From Pseudomonas sp. GGS8 (GTDB lineage: Bacteria; Pseudomonadota; Gammaproteobacteria; Pseudomonadales; Pseudomonadaceae), in NCBI RefSeq assembly GCF_024168645.1, contig NZ_JALJWF010000001.1, forward strand, positions 5,087,501-5,151,500: a DNA stretch of 64,000 nt, in the 5' to 3' direction. The position numbers and the translations under genes were made by a program. Position 1 is the stretch's first letter. Each line of letters begins with the position of its first letter. Positions 47,040 through 56,589 of this stretch are shown one piece after another. Below the pieces are notes generated by a model. The model was not told where the DNA came from and did no database searches. It saw only the letters and a program-made list of their open reading frames with translations.

Positions 47040-48467
47040 TCAAAGGCGGAAGCCCTGATAGTTCTCGGTCCACTCTTGCTGCGCGGCGAGGGCGGTTTTC
47101 AACCGGCCGATCTGCTCGCGCACCTGCTGCGGCGCGGTACCGCCCCAACCACTGCGGGCGGCGATGGCGGCTTCGAGGGTCAGGCTGTCGCGCACCTCAG
47201 GCGTCAAACGCGGATCGATTTCAGCCAACAGCGCCGGCGAGGCTTCCCACAGCTCGATGTCGTGTTTCTCACAGGCCTGGACCAATGCGCCGGTGATTTC
47301 ATGCGCTTCCTTGAACGGTACGCCGCGCACCGCCAACCAGTCGGCGACTTCGGTGGCGAGGGTGAAACCCAGCGGCGCCTGACGACGCAGTTCTTCAACG
47401 TTGACCTTCATGGTCGCGACCATCCCGGCCATGGCCGGCAGCACCAGCAGCAAGGTGTCGACGCTGTCGAGCACACCGTTTTTGTCTTCGCTGAGATCTC
47501 GGTTATAGGACAGTGGCAGGGATTTGAGGGTCGACAGCAGACCGGTCAGGTTGCCGATCAAGCGGCCAGCCTTGCCTCGGGCCAGTTCGGCGATGTCCGG
47601 GTTTTTCTTCTGCGGCATGATCGAACTGCCGGTGGCGTAGGCATCGTCCAGCGCGACCCAGCGAAATTGCCGCGACGACCACAGGCAGAATTCTTCGGCG
47701 AGGCGGGAAATGTTGATCCCGAGCATGCTGGCGATAAACAGGAACTCGGCGACGTGATCGCGGCTGGCCACAGCGTCGATGGAGTTTTCGCAGACGCCGC
47801 TGTAGCCCATTTCCTTGGCCGATTGCTGCGGCACGCGAGCGATGGCAGAACCGGCCATCGCCGCTGCACCGAGTGGCGACAGCGAGGTGCGCACGTCCCA
47901 GTCCACCAGACGCTGCACGTCGCGCAACATCGATTGGGCGTGGGCCAGCAAGTGGTGAGCGAAGACGATTGGCTGGGCCTGTTGCAGGTGAGTGAAGCCT
48001 GGGCAAATGCTCTCGACGTGTTGCTCGGCCTGCTCCACCAGCGCTTGCTGCAAGGCCAGCACTTCAACGGCCAACGTACGAACGTGATCACGCAGGAACA
48101 GCCGCAGGTCATTGGCGGTCTGGTCGTTGCGCGAACGGCCGGCGCGCAGCTTGCCGCCCAGTGCGCCGAGACGTTCAGTCAGCAGGCGCTCGATGAAGGT
48201 GTGCACGTCTTCGTCGTCCAGGGTCGGCGCGATGCTGCCAGCACGGAAGTCATCACCGATGCCCTGCAGGGCATCGAGCATGGTCTGGGTTTCCTGCTCG
48301 CTCAACAGCCCTGCGCGCTGCAATTCACGGGCATGCGCTTTGGAACCGGCGAGGTCGTACGGGGTGAGGCGAAAGTAGCGCTCGGGGCAACGGGACAGGG
48401 CCGCCAGGGCTTCGGACGGGCCGCTCTTGAAGCGGGCACCCCAGAGACGGTCGGTGGTTTGAGACAT
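47040..48467 (-). CDS. ArgH-like C-N lyase of the fumarase/aspartase superfamily
   Basis: A 475-residue homologue of argininosuccinate lyase. The three conserved regions are clear: RSRNDQTANDLRLFLRD, FTHLQQAQPIVFAHHLLAH and the signature loop GSSIMPQKKNPDIAELARGK, with the catalytic Ser in the flexible loop. It could be a true argininosuccinate lyase, but Pseudomonas usually has its biosynthetic argH elsewhere, and this gene is part of a catabolic-looking cluster with a transporter, two CE4 proteins, an MmgE/PrpD protein and a LysR regulator. The superfamily also contains EDDS lyase, so cleavage of an N-substituted aspartate to fumarate plus an amine is a reasonable alternative. It diverges from the LysR gene. 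Confidence 0.85.
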   Translation of the reverse strand: MSQTTDRLWGARFKSGPSEALAALSRCPERYFRLTPYDLAGSKAHARELQRAGLLSEQETQTMLDALQGIGDDFRAGSIAPTLDDEDVHTFIERLLTERLGALGGKLRAGRSRNDQTANDLRLFLRDHVRTLAVEVLALQQALVEQAEQHVESICPGFTHLQQAQPIVFAHHLLAHAQSMLRDVQRLVDWDVRTSLSPLGAAAMAGSAIARVPQQSAKEMGYSGVCENSIDAVASRDHVAEFLFIASMLGINISRLAEEFCLWSSRQFRWVALDDAYATGSSIMPQKKNPDIAELARGKAGRLIGNLTGLLSTLKSLPLSYNRDLSEDKNGVLDSVDTLLLVLPAMAGMVATMKVNVEELRRQAPLGFTLATEVADWLAVRGVPFKEAHEITGALVQACEKHDIELWEASPALLAEIDPRLTPEVRDSLTLEAAIAARSGWGGTAPQQVREQIGRLKTALAAQQEWTENYQGFRL

Positions 48468-48624
48468 TGTTGTTTTCCTCGTCGGTAACGCGAACTGATA
48501 TCGGTGTGCAGAGCCTGAAACACTTCCCGGAAATTATTCGGGTGTGGTCATGGCCAAGCAGTGTTCAAGAGGGCAGTTGCTAAAGGGCGAGAGCTGATCG
48601 AAGTGTCAGCTTTTAATAGTTCGA

Positions 48625-48646
48625 AATCAGTGAGTTGGCACTGATT
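48625..48646. promoter_or_regulatory. Candidate LysR operator (perfect 8-bp dyad)
   Basis: AATCAGTG and CACTGATT, separated by AGTTGG, form a perfect inverted repeat between the divergent lyase and LysR genes (about 118 bases from the LysR start, about 158 from the lyase start). LysR regulators typically bind such dyads with a T-N11-A core in the shared promoter. Confidence 0.5.
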
Positions 48647-48763
48647 GGCGGGATTTATTAACGGTTGCCAAGCCTTGTTTTCTGTGTTCATTATTATTGG
48701 CCAGCACAGTTTTTGTTGTTGGACACAGAGTGCTGAATAGGGCGCCAGAGGTAAATAAGCATT

Positions 48764-49729
48764 ATGGAAACCCCACTTTCCAATTCCGGAAACCCGCCGC
48801 TAAAAACGGTACATCGGGCGCCGCTGGCCCTCAGCGGCCTGGACTTCAAACTGCTCAAAGTATTCAAGGCCGTGGTTGAGGCTGGTGGCTTCAGTGCGGC
48901 GCAGAATGAGCTGAATGTGGGCTTGGCGGCCATCAGCAAACAGATTTCCGACCTTGAGATTCGCATCGGCATGCGCCTGTGCACCCGGGGTCGGGAAGGG
49001 TTTCACCTGACCGAAGAAGGGCGCCTGGTGTATCAGGCCTCGATCGATTTATTTGCCTCGGTCGATAACTTTCGTGATCGGCTTAGTTCGGCGCAGAATG
49101 AACTTATTGGCGACCTTGGAGTGGGCGTAATTGATAACACGATCACGGACTCCAATTCACCGTTAGTTGCTGCACTTAGAAAAATAAATGAAGAGTCGCC
49201 AAAAGTAAGGTTTCAACTTCAGGCGTCGCAGCTAGATGAAGTGGAAAGAGGCGTGGTCGAGGGGCGGTTAGTCGCCGGGATCGTGCCGGTTTATCAAAAA
49301 AGAGAAGAGTTCGATTACTTCCCGCTTTATGAAGAACGCTCGTACGTGTATTGCGCCGTCGGTCATCCACTGTTCTCAGTGCCGGAGACGGACATGGGCG
49401 GCAATGTGCTGCAGGAATACGAGTGCATCAACCACCGTTACGCGATCCATCGGGACAAACTGAATTTTGCCCGCTACGACAGCTTTTCCGCCTCGGCAAC
49501 TCAAGTGGAAGCCGTGGCGCTGCTGGTCAAGACCGGCCGTTTCGTCGGCTTTCTGCCCGAGCATTACGCGGCAAACCTGGAGGCTCAGGGACAGTTTCGG
49601 GCGGTGCGTCCGGACCTGATCAACATCGTCACGCCGTTCAATCTGATCCTGCGCCACAACACCGTGCGCAGTCCGTTAGTGAAGGCGTTTGCCCAAGCGC
49701 TGGGTGTGGATTTGAAGGCGCCGGTTTGA
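48764..49729 (+). CDS. LysR-family regulator
   Basis: A 321-residue regulator with an unusual 24-residue N-terminal extension before the helix-turn-helix. The DNA-binding part is FKAVVEAGGFSAAQNELNVG then SKQISDLEIRIGMRLCTRGR; the remainder is the two-lobed effector domain. It diverges from the ArgH-like lyase gene, the classic layout for regulation by a substrate or intermediate of the controlled pathway. The middle of the gene (about 49130-49330) is more AT-rich than its neighbours. Confidence 0.88.
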   Translation: METPLSNSGNPPLKTVHRAPLALSGLDFKLLKVFKAVVEAGGFSAAQNELNVGLAAISKQISDLEIRIGMRLCTRGREGFHLTEEGRLVYQASIDLFASVDNFRDRLSSAQNELIGDLGVGVIDNTITDSNSPLVAALRKINEESPKVRFQLQASQLDEVERGVVEGRLVAGIVPVYQKREEFDYFPLYEERSYVYCAVGHPLFSVPETDMGGNVLQEYECINHRYAIHRDKLNFARYDSFSASATQVEAVALLVKTGRFVGFLPEHYAANLEAQGQFRAVRPDLINIVTPFNLILRHNTVRSPLVKAFAQALGVDLKAPV

Positions 49730-49735
49730 GGCTGA

Positions 49736-50254
49736 CTAACGCAGCTTCAAGCGCATCGCGCAACGTCGCTGCGCAGGCAAACCGTGATTGATTTCGTTAT
49801 TCAACACGGTCGTCAAACGAGGACCAATTTCAGCCGGGCTCAATGTTTCAAAGCCGAACTGCCGATAAAACGGTTCATTCCAAGGCAGGTCGCGGAAGGT
49901 GGTCAAAGTCAGACCGTGGAGTTCTCGTTCGCGTGCGTGTTCCAATGCTGTTAACAACAACTTGCGGCCAGCGCCCCGGCCTTGAAACTGTTGGCTGACG
50001 GACAGTTCCTCAATATGTAGTTCCATGCCGATTTCAATGGCGCTGAGAAACCCCATAAGTTCACCGTCGGTCGATTGCGCCACTCAAACCTGCTCCTTCT
50101 CGATTGTCATTTGATGGTGTTCGGCATCAGGCACCGCAGCGTCAGCGAGCCAGGCCAATGAAGGGTCACAGCGAAACAGCGTTGCCGCCGAACGCTCGAT
50201 GACGGGGAAGGCGGTGGCGTCGGCAGAATGGGCGCGGCGTACAGAGAAATTCAT
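49736..50254 (-). pseudogene. GNAT acetyltransferase gene with an in-frame TGA
   Basis: Codons 1-56 start at ATG 50254 (MNFSVRRAHSADATAF...) and end with IEKEQV. TGA follows at 50086-50084 in the same frame, and the frame then continues with VAQSTDGELMGFLSA through the acetyl-CoA-binding block LSVSQQFQGRGAGRKLLLTALEHA to a normal stop at 49736. In related GNAT proteins a Trp is usual at this spot (pattern QVWVA), so a TGG-to-TGA change is the simplest cause. Read through, the protein has 172 positions, a normal GNAT length. It may be a recent pseudogene, be read through, or be a sequencing error; a shorter C-terminal protein could also start at GTG 50083. Confidence 0.8.
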
Positions 50255-50263
50255 ACGGGCCAC

Positions 50264-50332
50264 TGTAGCAGCTGCCGAGCCTGCGAGGCTGCGCACACCG
50301 AACGCAACCTCGCAGGCTCGGCAGGTGCTACA
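50264..50332. repeat. Long hairpin-type inverted repeat
   Basis: TGTAGCAGCTGCCGAGCCTG at the left and CAGGCTCGGCAGGTGCTACA at the right pair over about 30 bases with a short loop. It lies just outside the 3' end of the glycosyltransferase gene and near the start of the GNAT gene, so it could act as a terminator for the arn operon or be another REP-like family. Confidence 0.7.
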
Positions 50333-51950
50333 AGGGACTGACATGCAGGAGGACGAAATCGTTTTTATCGAAACGCCCACTCAGCACCGGTTGCAAATTA
50401 CCCAGACGAGTGCCTTGCAGTGCTTTGTAGTCGTTTTGATCCATCATCACCCAGGCAGGCCCCGTAAGGGCTTCCAGTTCCTGAGTCGATTCGGTGAACT
50501 CCGGTTGCAAATCCTGCTCGATATTGACCATGAACTTGATCGCCTTGGCGTCTTTGCCCATGCCGTGCAGCACCAACGGCGCCGGGGCTTTTTGAACCTC
50601 TGTGAACGCGGCTCGGCTGAAGGTTTGCGTGTCGTAAAGCTGACGTTCGACCGGTTCATACACCAGGATATAAACCGACCACAGCGCCAGAACTGCACAA
50701 CAGGCCAGCACCTCGGCTCGCCATCGAGCGCGGAACCACGCCACCAGTACGATGACTTGCAGGGCCGCAAGTACGATCAATACCGGCACAAAGGCAGGTG
50801 GTTGTGCTGGCAGACGCCGCTGAACGATCAGTAATGCGACGACCAACACCCCCGGTATCACCAACCACAGCCCTTGCATCAACCCCCGCAACCAACCGAA
50901 TACTCGACCCTGCGCCACCTGAAACGGGTACGCGGCAATGATCGCCGCCATGGGCAGCATCGGCAGCAGGTAACGGGCCTTTTTCGCTTGGGGAATCGAT
51001 AAGCCAATCATCACGATCAACCCGGCCGCTGTGCAGTATTGCAACAGGCGTAATGCCGGACCTGCCTGCCGTGGATTCGTCAGCCAGACCGCGGCCAATA
51101 CCAGCAGCGCCAACGGATAGGCGAGCGCATAGTTGCCCAATGAAGCGGTGAAGTAATACAGCGAACCACTGACGCCTTCACTGCCGTCCATGCGCCCCAT
51201 GAACTGCATGCGCACCACGTCATGCATGAAGGCCGTGCCACCGCTGACTTCGGCCAGCCACAGCAGTGCGCCGACACACACCACCAGCAATACCGCCGCC
51301 AACAGGCCAAAACCGAACAACCGCGACCATTGGCGATTGAGCAGGTAGTAGCTGCACAGCATACCGGTGGGGATCACCAGCCCGATCGGCCCGCGAATCC
51401 CGAAGCCCAACAGCAGCAACGCAAAAATCAGCGGCCACCGACGGGGCATCGCGAAATGATCTGCGGCATACCCAAGGTAGAACACCGAAAAAGCCACGGC
51501 CGCCAGCATCAGGTCCAGGGACACGGCACGGGTTTCAGTGACAAACGTACTGGTGAGCAACATCAACGCGATGCTCAGCAGCGCCCAGCGTGTGGAGCAG
51601 GGCGCGAGCAACCGGTACATCAACGTGACGATCACCGCAGCGCCGATGGCGCTTGGCAGCCAGGCCGTGAGGCTGTTGACCTGCCCGAACGGCAGGGACA
51701 GCAACCAGACGAACAATGTCGACAGCGCCGAGTAATCGGCATAGGGCTGGCCATAGGTAGTCGGGAAAAACGACGGCCCGTGGCGCAGCATTTCCTCGGC
51801 GAACAGCACGAACCGCGAATCGAAACCGATCGCCGTTTGCTGATAAGCCCCAGCGATGAACAGCATCAGCGTCAGCAGCCCGAACCCGAAGGACTGCCGA
51901 CGAATGCCGGGCGATATAGTACTCACGCGACGACTGAGGCCGATGGCCAT
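50328..51950 (-). CDS. ArnT-like membrane glycosyltransferase (GT83 type), 3' end of the arn operon
   Basis: A 540-residue integral membrane protein with about a dozen helices followed by a soluble C-terminal part of some 130 residues. The N-terminal region, with the first large loop (GFDSRFVLFAEEML ... TYGQPYADYSAL), resembles ArnT/PMT-fold, lipid-linked-sugar transferases, although it is only distantly like the true ArnT at 54050. It overlaps the ugd gene by 28 bases and is therefore part of the same operon. It may add a second sugar or modify another envelope glycan; the acceptor is unknown. Confidence 0.78.
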   Translation of the reverse strand: MAIGLSRRVSTISPGIRRQSFGFGLLTLMLFIAGAYQQTAIGFDSRFVLFAEEMLRHGPSFFPTTYGQPYADYSALSTLFVWLLSLPFGQVNSLTAWLPSAIGAAVIVTLMYRLLAPCSTRWALLSIALMLLTSTFVTETRAVSLDLMLAAVAFSVFYLGYAADHFAMPRRWPLIFALLLLGFGIRGPIGLVIPTGMLCSYYLLNRQWSRLFGFGLLAAVLLVVCVGALLWLAEVSGGTAFMHDVVRMQFMGRMDGSEGVSGSLYYFTASLGNYALAYPLALLVLAAVWLTNPRQAGPALRLLQYCTAAGLIVMIGLSIPQAKKARYLLPMLPMAAIIAAYPFQVAQGRVFGWLRGLMQGLWLVIPGVLVVALLIVQRRLPAQPPAFVPVLIVLAALQVIVLVAWFRARWRAEVLACCAVLALWSVYILVYEPVERQLYDTQTFSRAAFTEVQKAPAPLVLHGMGKDAKAIKFMVNIEQDLQPEFTESTQELEALTGPAWVMMDQNDYKALQGTRLGNLQPVLSGRFDKNDFVLLHVSPL

Positions 51951-53302
51951 TGCTGAAGGGGAATTGGCAATTTGCGGGATTCACCACGTCCCATCGGGAA
52001 GTACAGGAAACCGCTACGGGCGAGGCGCTCGGCGTCGTACAGGTTACGCCCGTCGAAAATCACCGGTGCATTCAGACGTTGCTGGATCAGGTCGAAGTCC
52101 GGCGCCTTGAACTGCTGCCATTCGGTGCAGATGATCAACGCATCGGCCCCCGAAAGGACTGATTCCGGCGTGCCCATGAGCATCAGCTTCGGTTCGTCAG
52201 GATAAAGGTGTTGGGTTTCCTGCATGGCTTCCGGGTCGAACGCGCGTACATTGGCCCCCGCAGCCCACAGCGATTCCAGTAGCACCCGGCTCGGCGCATC
52301 GCGCATGTCGTCGGTGTTGGGCTTGAAGGCCAGGCCCCAAACGGCGAAGGTCTTGTCGCGCAAATCACCCTTGTAGAACGCGTTGATGCGTTCGAACAGT
52401 TTGTGTTTCTGCCGCTCGTTGATGGCCTCTACCGCTTGCAGCAGGTCGCTGTTGCAATGGGCTTCTTCGGCACTGTGAATCAGAGCGCGCATGTCCTTGG
52501 GGAAACACGAGCCGCCGTAACCGCAGCCGGGATAGATGAAGTGGTAACCGATGCGCGAGTCGGCACCGATGCCAAGCCGCACCGATTCGATGTCGGCACC
52601 CAGGTGTTCGGCCAGTTCGGCGATCTGGTTGATGAAGCTGATTTTGGTCGCCAGCATGCAGTTGGCGGCGTATTTGGTCAGCTCGGCACTGCGCAGGTCC
52701 ATGAACATGACGCGGTCATGGTTGCGGTTGAACGGTGCATAGAGGTCGCGCATCACGTCGCGCACTTCATCGCCTTCACAGCCGATGATGATGCGGTCCG
52801 GACGCCGGCAATCGGCCACGGCCGAACCTTCTTTCAAAAACTCCGGGTTGGAAACGATATCGAACTGCAGCTGACGGCCGGCCTTGAGCAGGTACTGGTC
52901 GATATGGGCGCGTAGCGTATCGCCGGTGCCCACCGGCACCGTGGATTTCTCCACCAGAATCACCGGCTGTTCACGATGACGCGCGACCGCTTCACCCACG
53001 GACAACACGTATTGCAGATCCGCCGAACCATCCTCCCGGGACGGCGTGCCGACAGCGATGAACAGCACCTGGCCATGTTGCACCGCGAATTTTTCGTCCG
53101 AGGTGAAGTGCAGCCGCTTGGCGTCCAGGCTTTCACGCACCAGGCTGGCCAGCCCCGGCTCGAAGATGCTGACGTGACCTTGTTGCAGCAACGCTACTTT
53201 TTTCTCGTCGATGTCCATACACACTACGTCGTGGCCGACTTCGGCCAGGACGGCGGCTTGCACCAGACCAACGTAACCGCTACCAAATACACTGATTTTC
53301 AT
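51923..53302 (-). CDS. ugd: UDP-glucose 6-dehydrogenase (Ugd/PmrE)
   Basis: A 459-residue enzyme that oxidises UDP-glucose twice to UDP-glucuronate, the first precursor of L-Ara4N. The NAD-binding motif is [21 protein letters not shown], the catalytic Cys is in [14 protein letters not shown], and the domain-swap helix with [16 protein letters not shown] is present. Its place at the end of the arn genes, with a 4-base overlap to arnF (ATGA), identifies it as the operon's Ugd. The protein is complete. Confidence 0.94.
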   Translation of the reverse strand: MKISVFGSGYVGLVQAAVLAEVGHDVVCMDIDEKKVALLQQGHVSIFEPGLASLVRESLDAKRLHFTSDEKFAVQHGQVLFIAVGTPSREDGSADLQYVLSVGEAVARHREQPVILVEKSTVPVGTGDTLRAHIDQYLLKAGRQLQFDIVSNPEFLKEGSAVADCRRPDRIIIGCEGDEVRDVMRDLYAPFNRNHDRVMFMDLRSAELTKYAANCMLATKISFINQIAELAEHLGADIESVRLGIGADSRIGYHFIYPGCGYGGSCFPKDMRALIHSAEEAHCNSDLLQAVEAINERQKHKLFERINAFYKGDLRDKTFAVWGLAFKPNTDDMRDAPSRVLLESLWAAGANVRAFDPEAMQETQHLYPDEPKLMLMGTPESVLSGADALIICTEWQQFKAPDFDLIQQRLNAPVIFDGRNLYDAERLARSGFLYFPMGRGESRKLPIPLQQWPSASVVA

Positions 53303-53712
53303 GATGCACTCCTAAGTTCGGGCGCGCGAGCAGGTCGAGAATTAATAGTGATAACACCCAGGATGACCAGCGCCACTCCCAGGGTTTTTGAAAGACTGAA
53401 GGATTCGTTGAACAGTGGCAGGCTGGCGGCCAACACATACACCAGCGCGTAGCTGATGCTCAGCAGCGAATAGGCACGGCCCAGGGGCACATCCCGCAGG
53501 GCGGCGAGCCAGGTGAGCATCGACACCGCATAGGCGAGGATGGCGACCAGAACGACAATCACAGCGTACACATCGACGCTGCCATTGCTCAAGGCCGCTA
53601 ACCATTGTTCGGGATGCGGCAAACGAGTCATGCTCCAGCGCATACCCAACTGCGCGGCGGTGCTCAACAGCACGCTGCCCAGCGCGAAAGCGATTCCGCG
53701 ACGCAGGCTCAT
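53299..53712 (-). CDS. arnF: ArnF, undecaprenyl phosphate-Ara4N flippase subunit
   Basis: A 137-residue small multidrug resistance-fold protein with four helices (for example [17 protein letters not shown] and [16 protein letters not shown]). ArnE and ArnF together flip the Ara4N-lipid to the periplasmic face. The start is the ATG at 53712, overlapping the arnE stop; the frame stays open 116 codons further upstream inside arnE and is a shadow. Length is close to E. coli ArnF (128). Confidence 0.9.
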   Translation of the reverse strand: MSLRRGIAFALGSVLLSTAAQLGMRWSMTRLPHPEQWLAALSNGSVDVYAVIVVLVAILAYAVSMLTWLAALRDVPLGRAYSLLSISYALVYVLAASLPLFNESFSLSKTLGVALVILGVITINSRPARAPELRSAS

Positions 53713-54053
53713 GCGTGTTGCCCCAGCAGCGCCACGCCACCGATCACCAGCGCCACGCCCAACCAGTGACGGCGGTCGATGACTTCGTGAAAGACGAAAC
53801 GGGCGACCAGTGTGATCAGCACGAAATTCAGGCTGAGCATGGGATAAGCGATACCGACTTCGAGACGCTGCAACACCAGCAGCCAGACCAGCAAGCCCAA
53901 CCCCAGAGAGACGAGCGCCAGCCACAGCCAGGGCGAGCGCAGTTTCTCGCCCCAGCCCGAGGTCTTGCCACGCCAGCTTTCCACGGCGTACTTCTGGGCG
54001 ATCTGGCCCAGGCAAGTCAGCAGGCAGGCGGTCAGTAGCAGCAACAGGCTCAT
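53709..54053 (-). CDS. arnE: ArnE, undecaprenyl phosphate-Ara4N flippase subunit
   Basis: A 114-residue EmrE-like membrane protein with four helices ([20 protein letters not shown] at the start, then [20 protein letters not shown]). Length and position between arnT and arnF match ArnE (111 in E. coli). It forms a heterodimer with ArnF. The start overlaps the arnT stop by ATGA. Confidence 0.92.
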   Translation of the reverse strand: MSLLLLLTACLLTCLGQIAQKYAVESWRGKTSGWGEKLRSPWLWLALVSLGLGLLVWLLVLQRLEVGIAYPMLSLNFVLITLVARFVFHEVIDRRHWLGVALVIGGVALLGQHA

Positions 54054-55705
54054 GACGCATCCCGAGGGAAGATCAGAATCACCAGGTTGCCTTGTTCATA
54101 ACGTTTGCCATCTTTGGGTAGCAGTTCGATTTCTTGCAGTTCGTCATCTCCTTTGACCCGCATCACCACGCCGACCGAACCACTCTGACGCGCTTCGCGC
54201 ATCCACTGTTGCACGTGCTCGAGATCGACCCGCTGCTGCATGGCATCGGGATCAGGATAGTCGAGGCCGTATTTCAATTCGCCTATCGTGTTGTACAACG
54301 CCACCTCGGGGCGTTTCAAGCGCCAGGCCAGGGCCGAGGCAGCGCCCAGGTCGTTGCTCAACAGCTTGTCGGTTTGCGCCAGTTCCGGGGCGTGCTGGAG
54401 GATGAATTGGTCAGGCATCTTGTTTGCCACCACCGAATCCGGCATGCCGGCCGGCAGCACGCCGATCAGCAGCAAACTGCCAAAGGCCGGTGCCGCCCAG
54501 CATTGCAAGGGACGGAAGGCCTGCAGCAGGTTGGCCATGATCCAGCCGATCAACCCGATGAACACCAATACCAGGTTGTGCAGTTCGTGGGTGTACAACG
54601 GTTTTTTCAGTTGCAGATAGACCAGCGCAATCAGGACGATCAGGCCCAGCGTCATGTTCAGCAGGCCATTGATCCCCAGCACCCGGCCCTGTTCCCGCTT
54701 CAGTCGGTCCGCCAGGGCATGGCCCAGCAACAACGCAAGAGGCAGCAGGCAGGGCATGATGTAGGTCGGCAGTTTGCCGTTGCTCAGGCTGAAAAACAGC
54801 AAGGGCATCAGCAACCACAGCAGCAGGAACGCGATATTGGCTTGACGCCGGGTCTGCCAGGCCTGTTTCAACGCCGATGGCAGCAACGCCGCCCATGGCA
54901 GGCTGAACGCCACCAGCAGCGGCAGGTAGAACCACCATGGCGCATCGTGTTGAGCGTCATCCCCGGCGAAGCGGCGAATGTGTTCGTGCCAGAAGAAGAA
55001 CCGCCAGTAATCGGGTTCCTGCGCGTGCACCGCCAAGGCCCACGGCAAGCTCACCGCGATGGCCACGACAATCGCCACCGGGCCGTAAGTCAGCAGTTCC
55101 CGCCAGCGCTTCTGCCAGAGCACCCAGGGCAGGGCGATCAACACCGGCAACGCCCAGGCGAGGAAGCCCTTGGTCATGAAGCCCATGCCGCAGGCCAGCC
55201 CCAATACTGCCCAGCCGAGCAGACGCTGGCCACGGCTGGTGCTGTCAAACGCAAACCACAAAGCCACCAGACTCAGGTTGACCCAGAAGGTGAATTGCGG
55301 ATCAAGGTTAGCGTAGCCGGCTTGCCCGGCGACGATCGTAAAACTCATGTACAGCAGCGCACAGGCAAAACTCTTGCGCGGCTCGTTCCACAGTCGGTGA
55401 GCGATCAGATAACACAGCAACACGCTCAGCCCGGTACTGAGCACCGAGGCAATACGTACGCCAAACAGATTGTCGCCAAACAGCGCCTGGCCGATGGCGA
55501 TCATCCAGTAGCCCGCGATGGGCTTTTCGAAGTAACGCAGGCTCATGAAATGCGGTGACACCCAGTTACCGCTCAGGAGCATGTCTTGGCTGATCTGGGC
55601 GTAACGGGTTTCATCGGGAATCCATAGGCCGTGAGAGCCCAGCGGCAGCAGGTACGCCAGCGCCAGAACGACCAGTAAAAAAGGCAATGCCCAGGGTTTG
55701 CTCAT
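54050..55705 (-). CDS. arnT: ArnT, lipid A Ara4N transferase
   Basis: A 551-residue GT83 membrane glycosyltransferase that moves L-Ara4N from undecaprenyl phosphate to lipid A. It has about 12 helices plus a C-terminal periplasmic domain. The key acidic residues are in the first large loop, [18 protein letters not shown], and [19 protein letters not shown] is a conserved ArnT stretch. Size equals E. coli ArnT (550). It is placed between arnD (4-base overlap) and arnE. Confidence 0.95.
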   Translation of the reverse strand: MSKPWALPFLLVVLALAYLLPLGSHGLWIPDETRYAQISQDMLLSGNWVSPHFMSLRYFEKPIAGYWMIAIGQALFGDNLFGVRIASVLSTGLSVLLCYLIAHRLWNEPRKSFACALLYMSFTIVAGQAGYANLDPQFTFWVNLSLVALWFAFDSTSRGQRLLGWAVLGLACGMGFMTKGFLAWALPVLIALPWVLWQKRWRELLTYGPVAIVVAIAVSLPWALAVHAQEPDYWRFFFWHEHIRRFAGDDAQHDAPWWFYLPLLVAFSLPWAALLPSALKQAWQTRRQANIAFLLLWLLMPLLFFSLSNGKLPTYIMPCLLPLALLLGHALADRLKREQGRVLGINGLLNMTLGLIVLIALVYLQLKKPLYTHELHNLVLVFIGLIGWIMANLLQAFRPLQCWAAPAFGSLLLIGVLPAGMPDSVVANKMPDQFILQHAPELAQTDKLLSNDLGAASALAWRLKRPEVALYNTIGELKYGLDYPDPDAMQQRVDLEHVQQWMREARQSGSVGVVMRVKGDDELQEIELLPKDGKRYEQGNLVILIFPRDAS

Positions 55706-56589
55706 ACGCCTTGAACCCCTAGCCAGCCTTCGCGCCCCTCAAGAGTCCCGCGTACGACCCGGCCCTTCGGCAAGATGACGGAGGCGTCGGGTAGCAAACT
55801 GCCCAAGGGTTGGAAATGAATATCACGTTGGCGAGCATCGGCCAATAATTGGCGAAAATCGTTGGCCATCAGAATCCCTTCTACTTCAGCATGGATAGTG
55901 TAGACGTTGAGTTTTTGCGGGGAGAACCGCTCAAGAATGAAGGCGTTGAAGTCTTTGGCTGCGACGGTCGGGCCGACCACCTCGTCGAAGGTCGGCAGGT
56001 CCACAGGAATCTGTGGCGCCCCCGAACTGCCATCGGCCAGGGTCGGCCGGAACAGTTGCTGGCCTCGACAATCGCTGTTGTAGCGAAAGCCAAAACCTTG
56101 CTTGGCTTCGATCACACGCTCGTCCGCCCGCCAACCGGCGGATGCCGAGCATTCGACTTTTTGCCCGAGGATGTCACTGAGGCTATCGACGCCACGGCGA
56201 ATCTGCTCGATCAGTTGCGCCTGGCTCCAGCGTCCGGCATTGGCCTGCCAGCCGTGGTGATCCCAGGCGTGCAGGCCGACTTCATGCCCGGCCGCCTGGG
56301 CCTGACGCATCAGGTGCCCGAGGTCGCGACCGATCGGTTTGCCCGGCCACGCGGTGCCGGCCAGCAAAATGTCCCAGCCATACAGGCCGGCAGCGTTGGA
56401 ACGAAGCATCTTCCAGAGAAACTGCGGACGGATAAGGCGCCACAAGTGGCGCCCCATGTTGTCTGGCCCGACGCTGAAGAAAAACGTCGCCTTGACCTGT
56501 GCTTCATCGAGCATTTCGAGTAACCGCGGCACCCCTTCACGGGTGCCTCGGTAGGTGTCGACATCGATTCGAAGGCCTGCCTGCATCAA
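55702..56589 (-). CDS. arnD: ArnD, 4-deoxy-4-formamido-L-Ara undecaprenyl phosphate deformylase
   Basis: A 295-residue CE4-family deformylase acting on the inner membrane. [19 protein letters not shown] carries the first metal-binding Asp and [15 protein letters not shown] the metal-binding His pair. It removes the formyl group from the lipid-linked sugar, making the transfer irreversible. Overlaps with arnA and arnT are ATGA-type. This copy is distinct from the two CE4 proteins at 42450-44178. Confidence 0.94.
   Translation of the reverse strand: MMQAGLRIDVDTYRGTREGVPRLLEMLDEAQVKATFFFSVGPDNMGRHLWRLIRPQFLWKMLRSNAAGLYGWDILLAGTAWPGKPIGRDLGHLMRQAQAAGHEVGLHAWDHHGWQANAGRWSQAQLIEQIRRGVDSLSDILGQKVECSASAGWRADERVIEAKQGFGFRYNSDCRGQQLFRPTLADGSSGAPQIPVDLPTFDEVVGPTVAAKDFNAFILERFSPQKLNVYTIHAEVEGILMANDFRQLLADARQRDIHFQPLGSLLPDASVILPKGRVVRGTLEGREGWLGVQGV

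Noticed and set aside
48637..48651. TGGCAC at 48637 as a sigma-54 promoter
   Set aside because: The GC of the -12 element is not at the required spacing, and the bases are better explained as part of the LysR dyad.
54134..55558. Gln-rich open frame on the + strand opposite arnT
   Set aside because: It is an antisense shadow of a membrane protein: Leu-rich codons read as Gln/His on the other strand.
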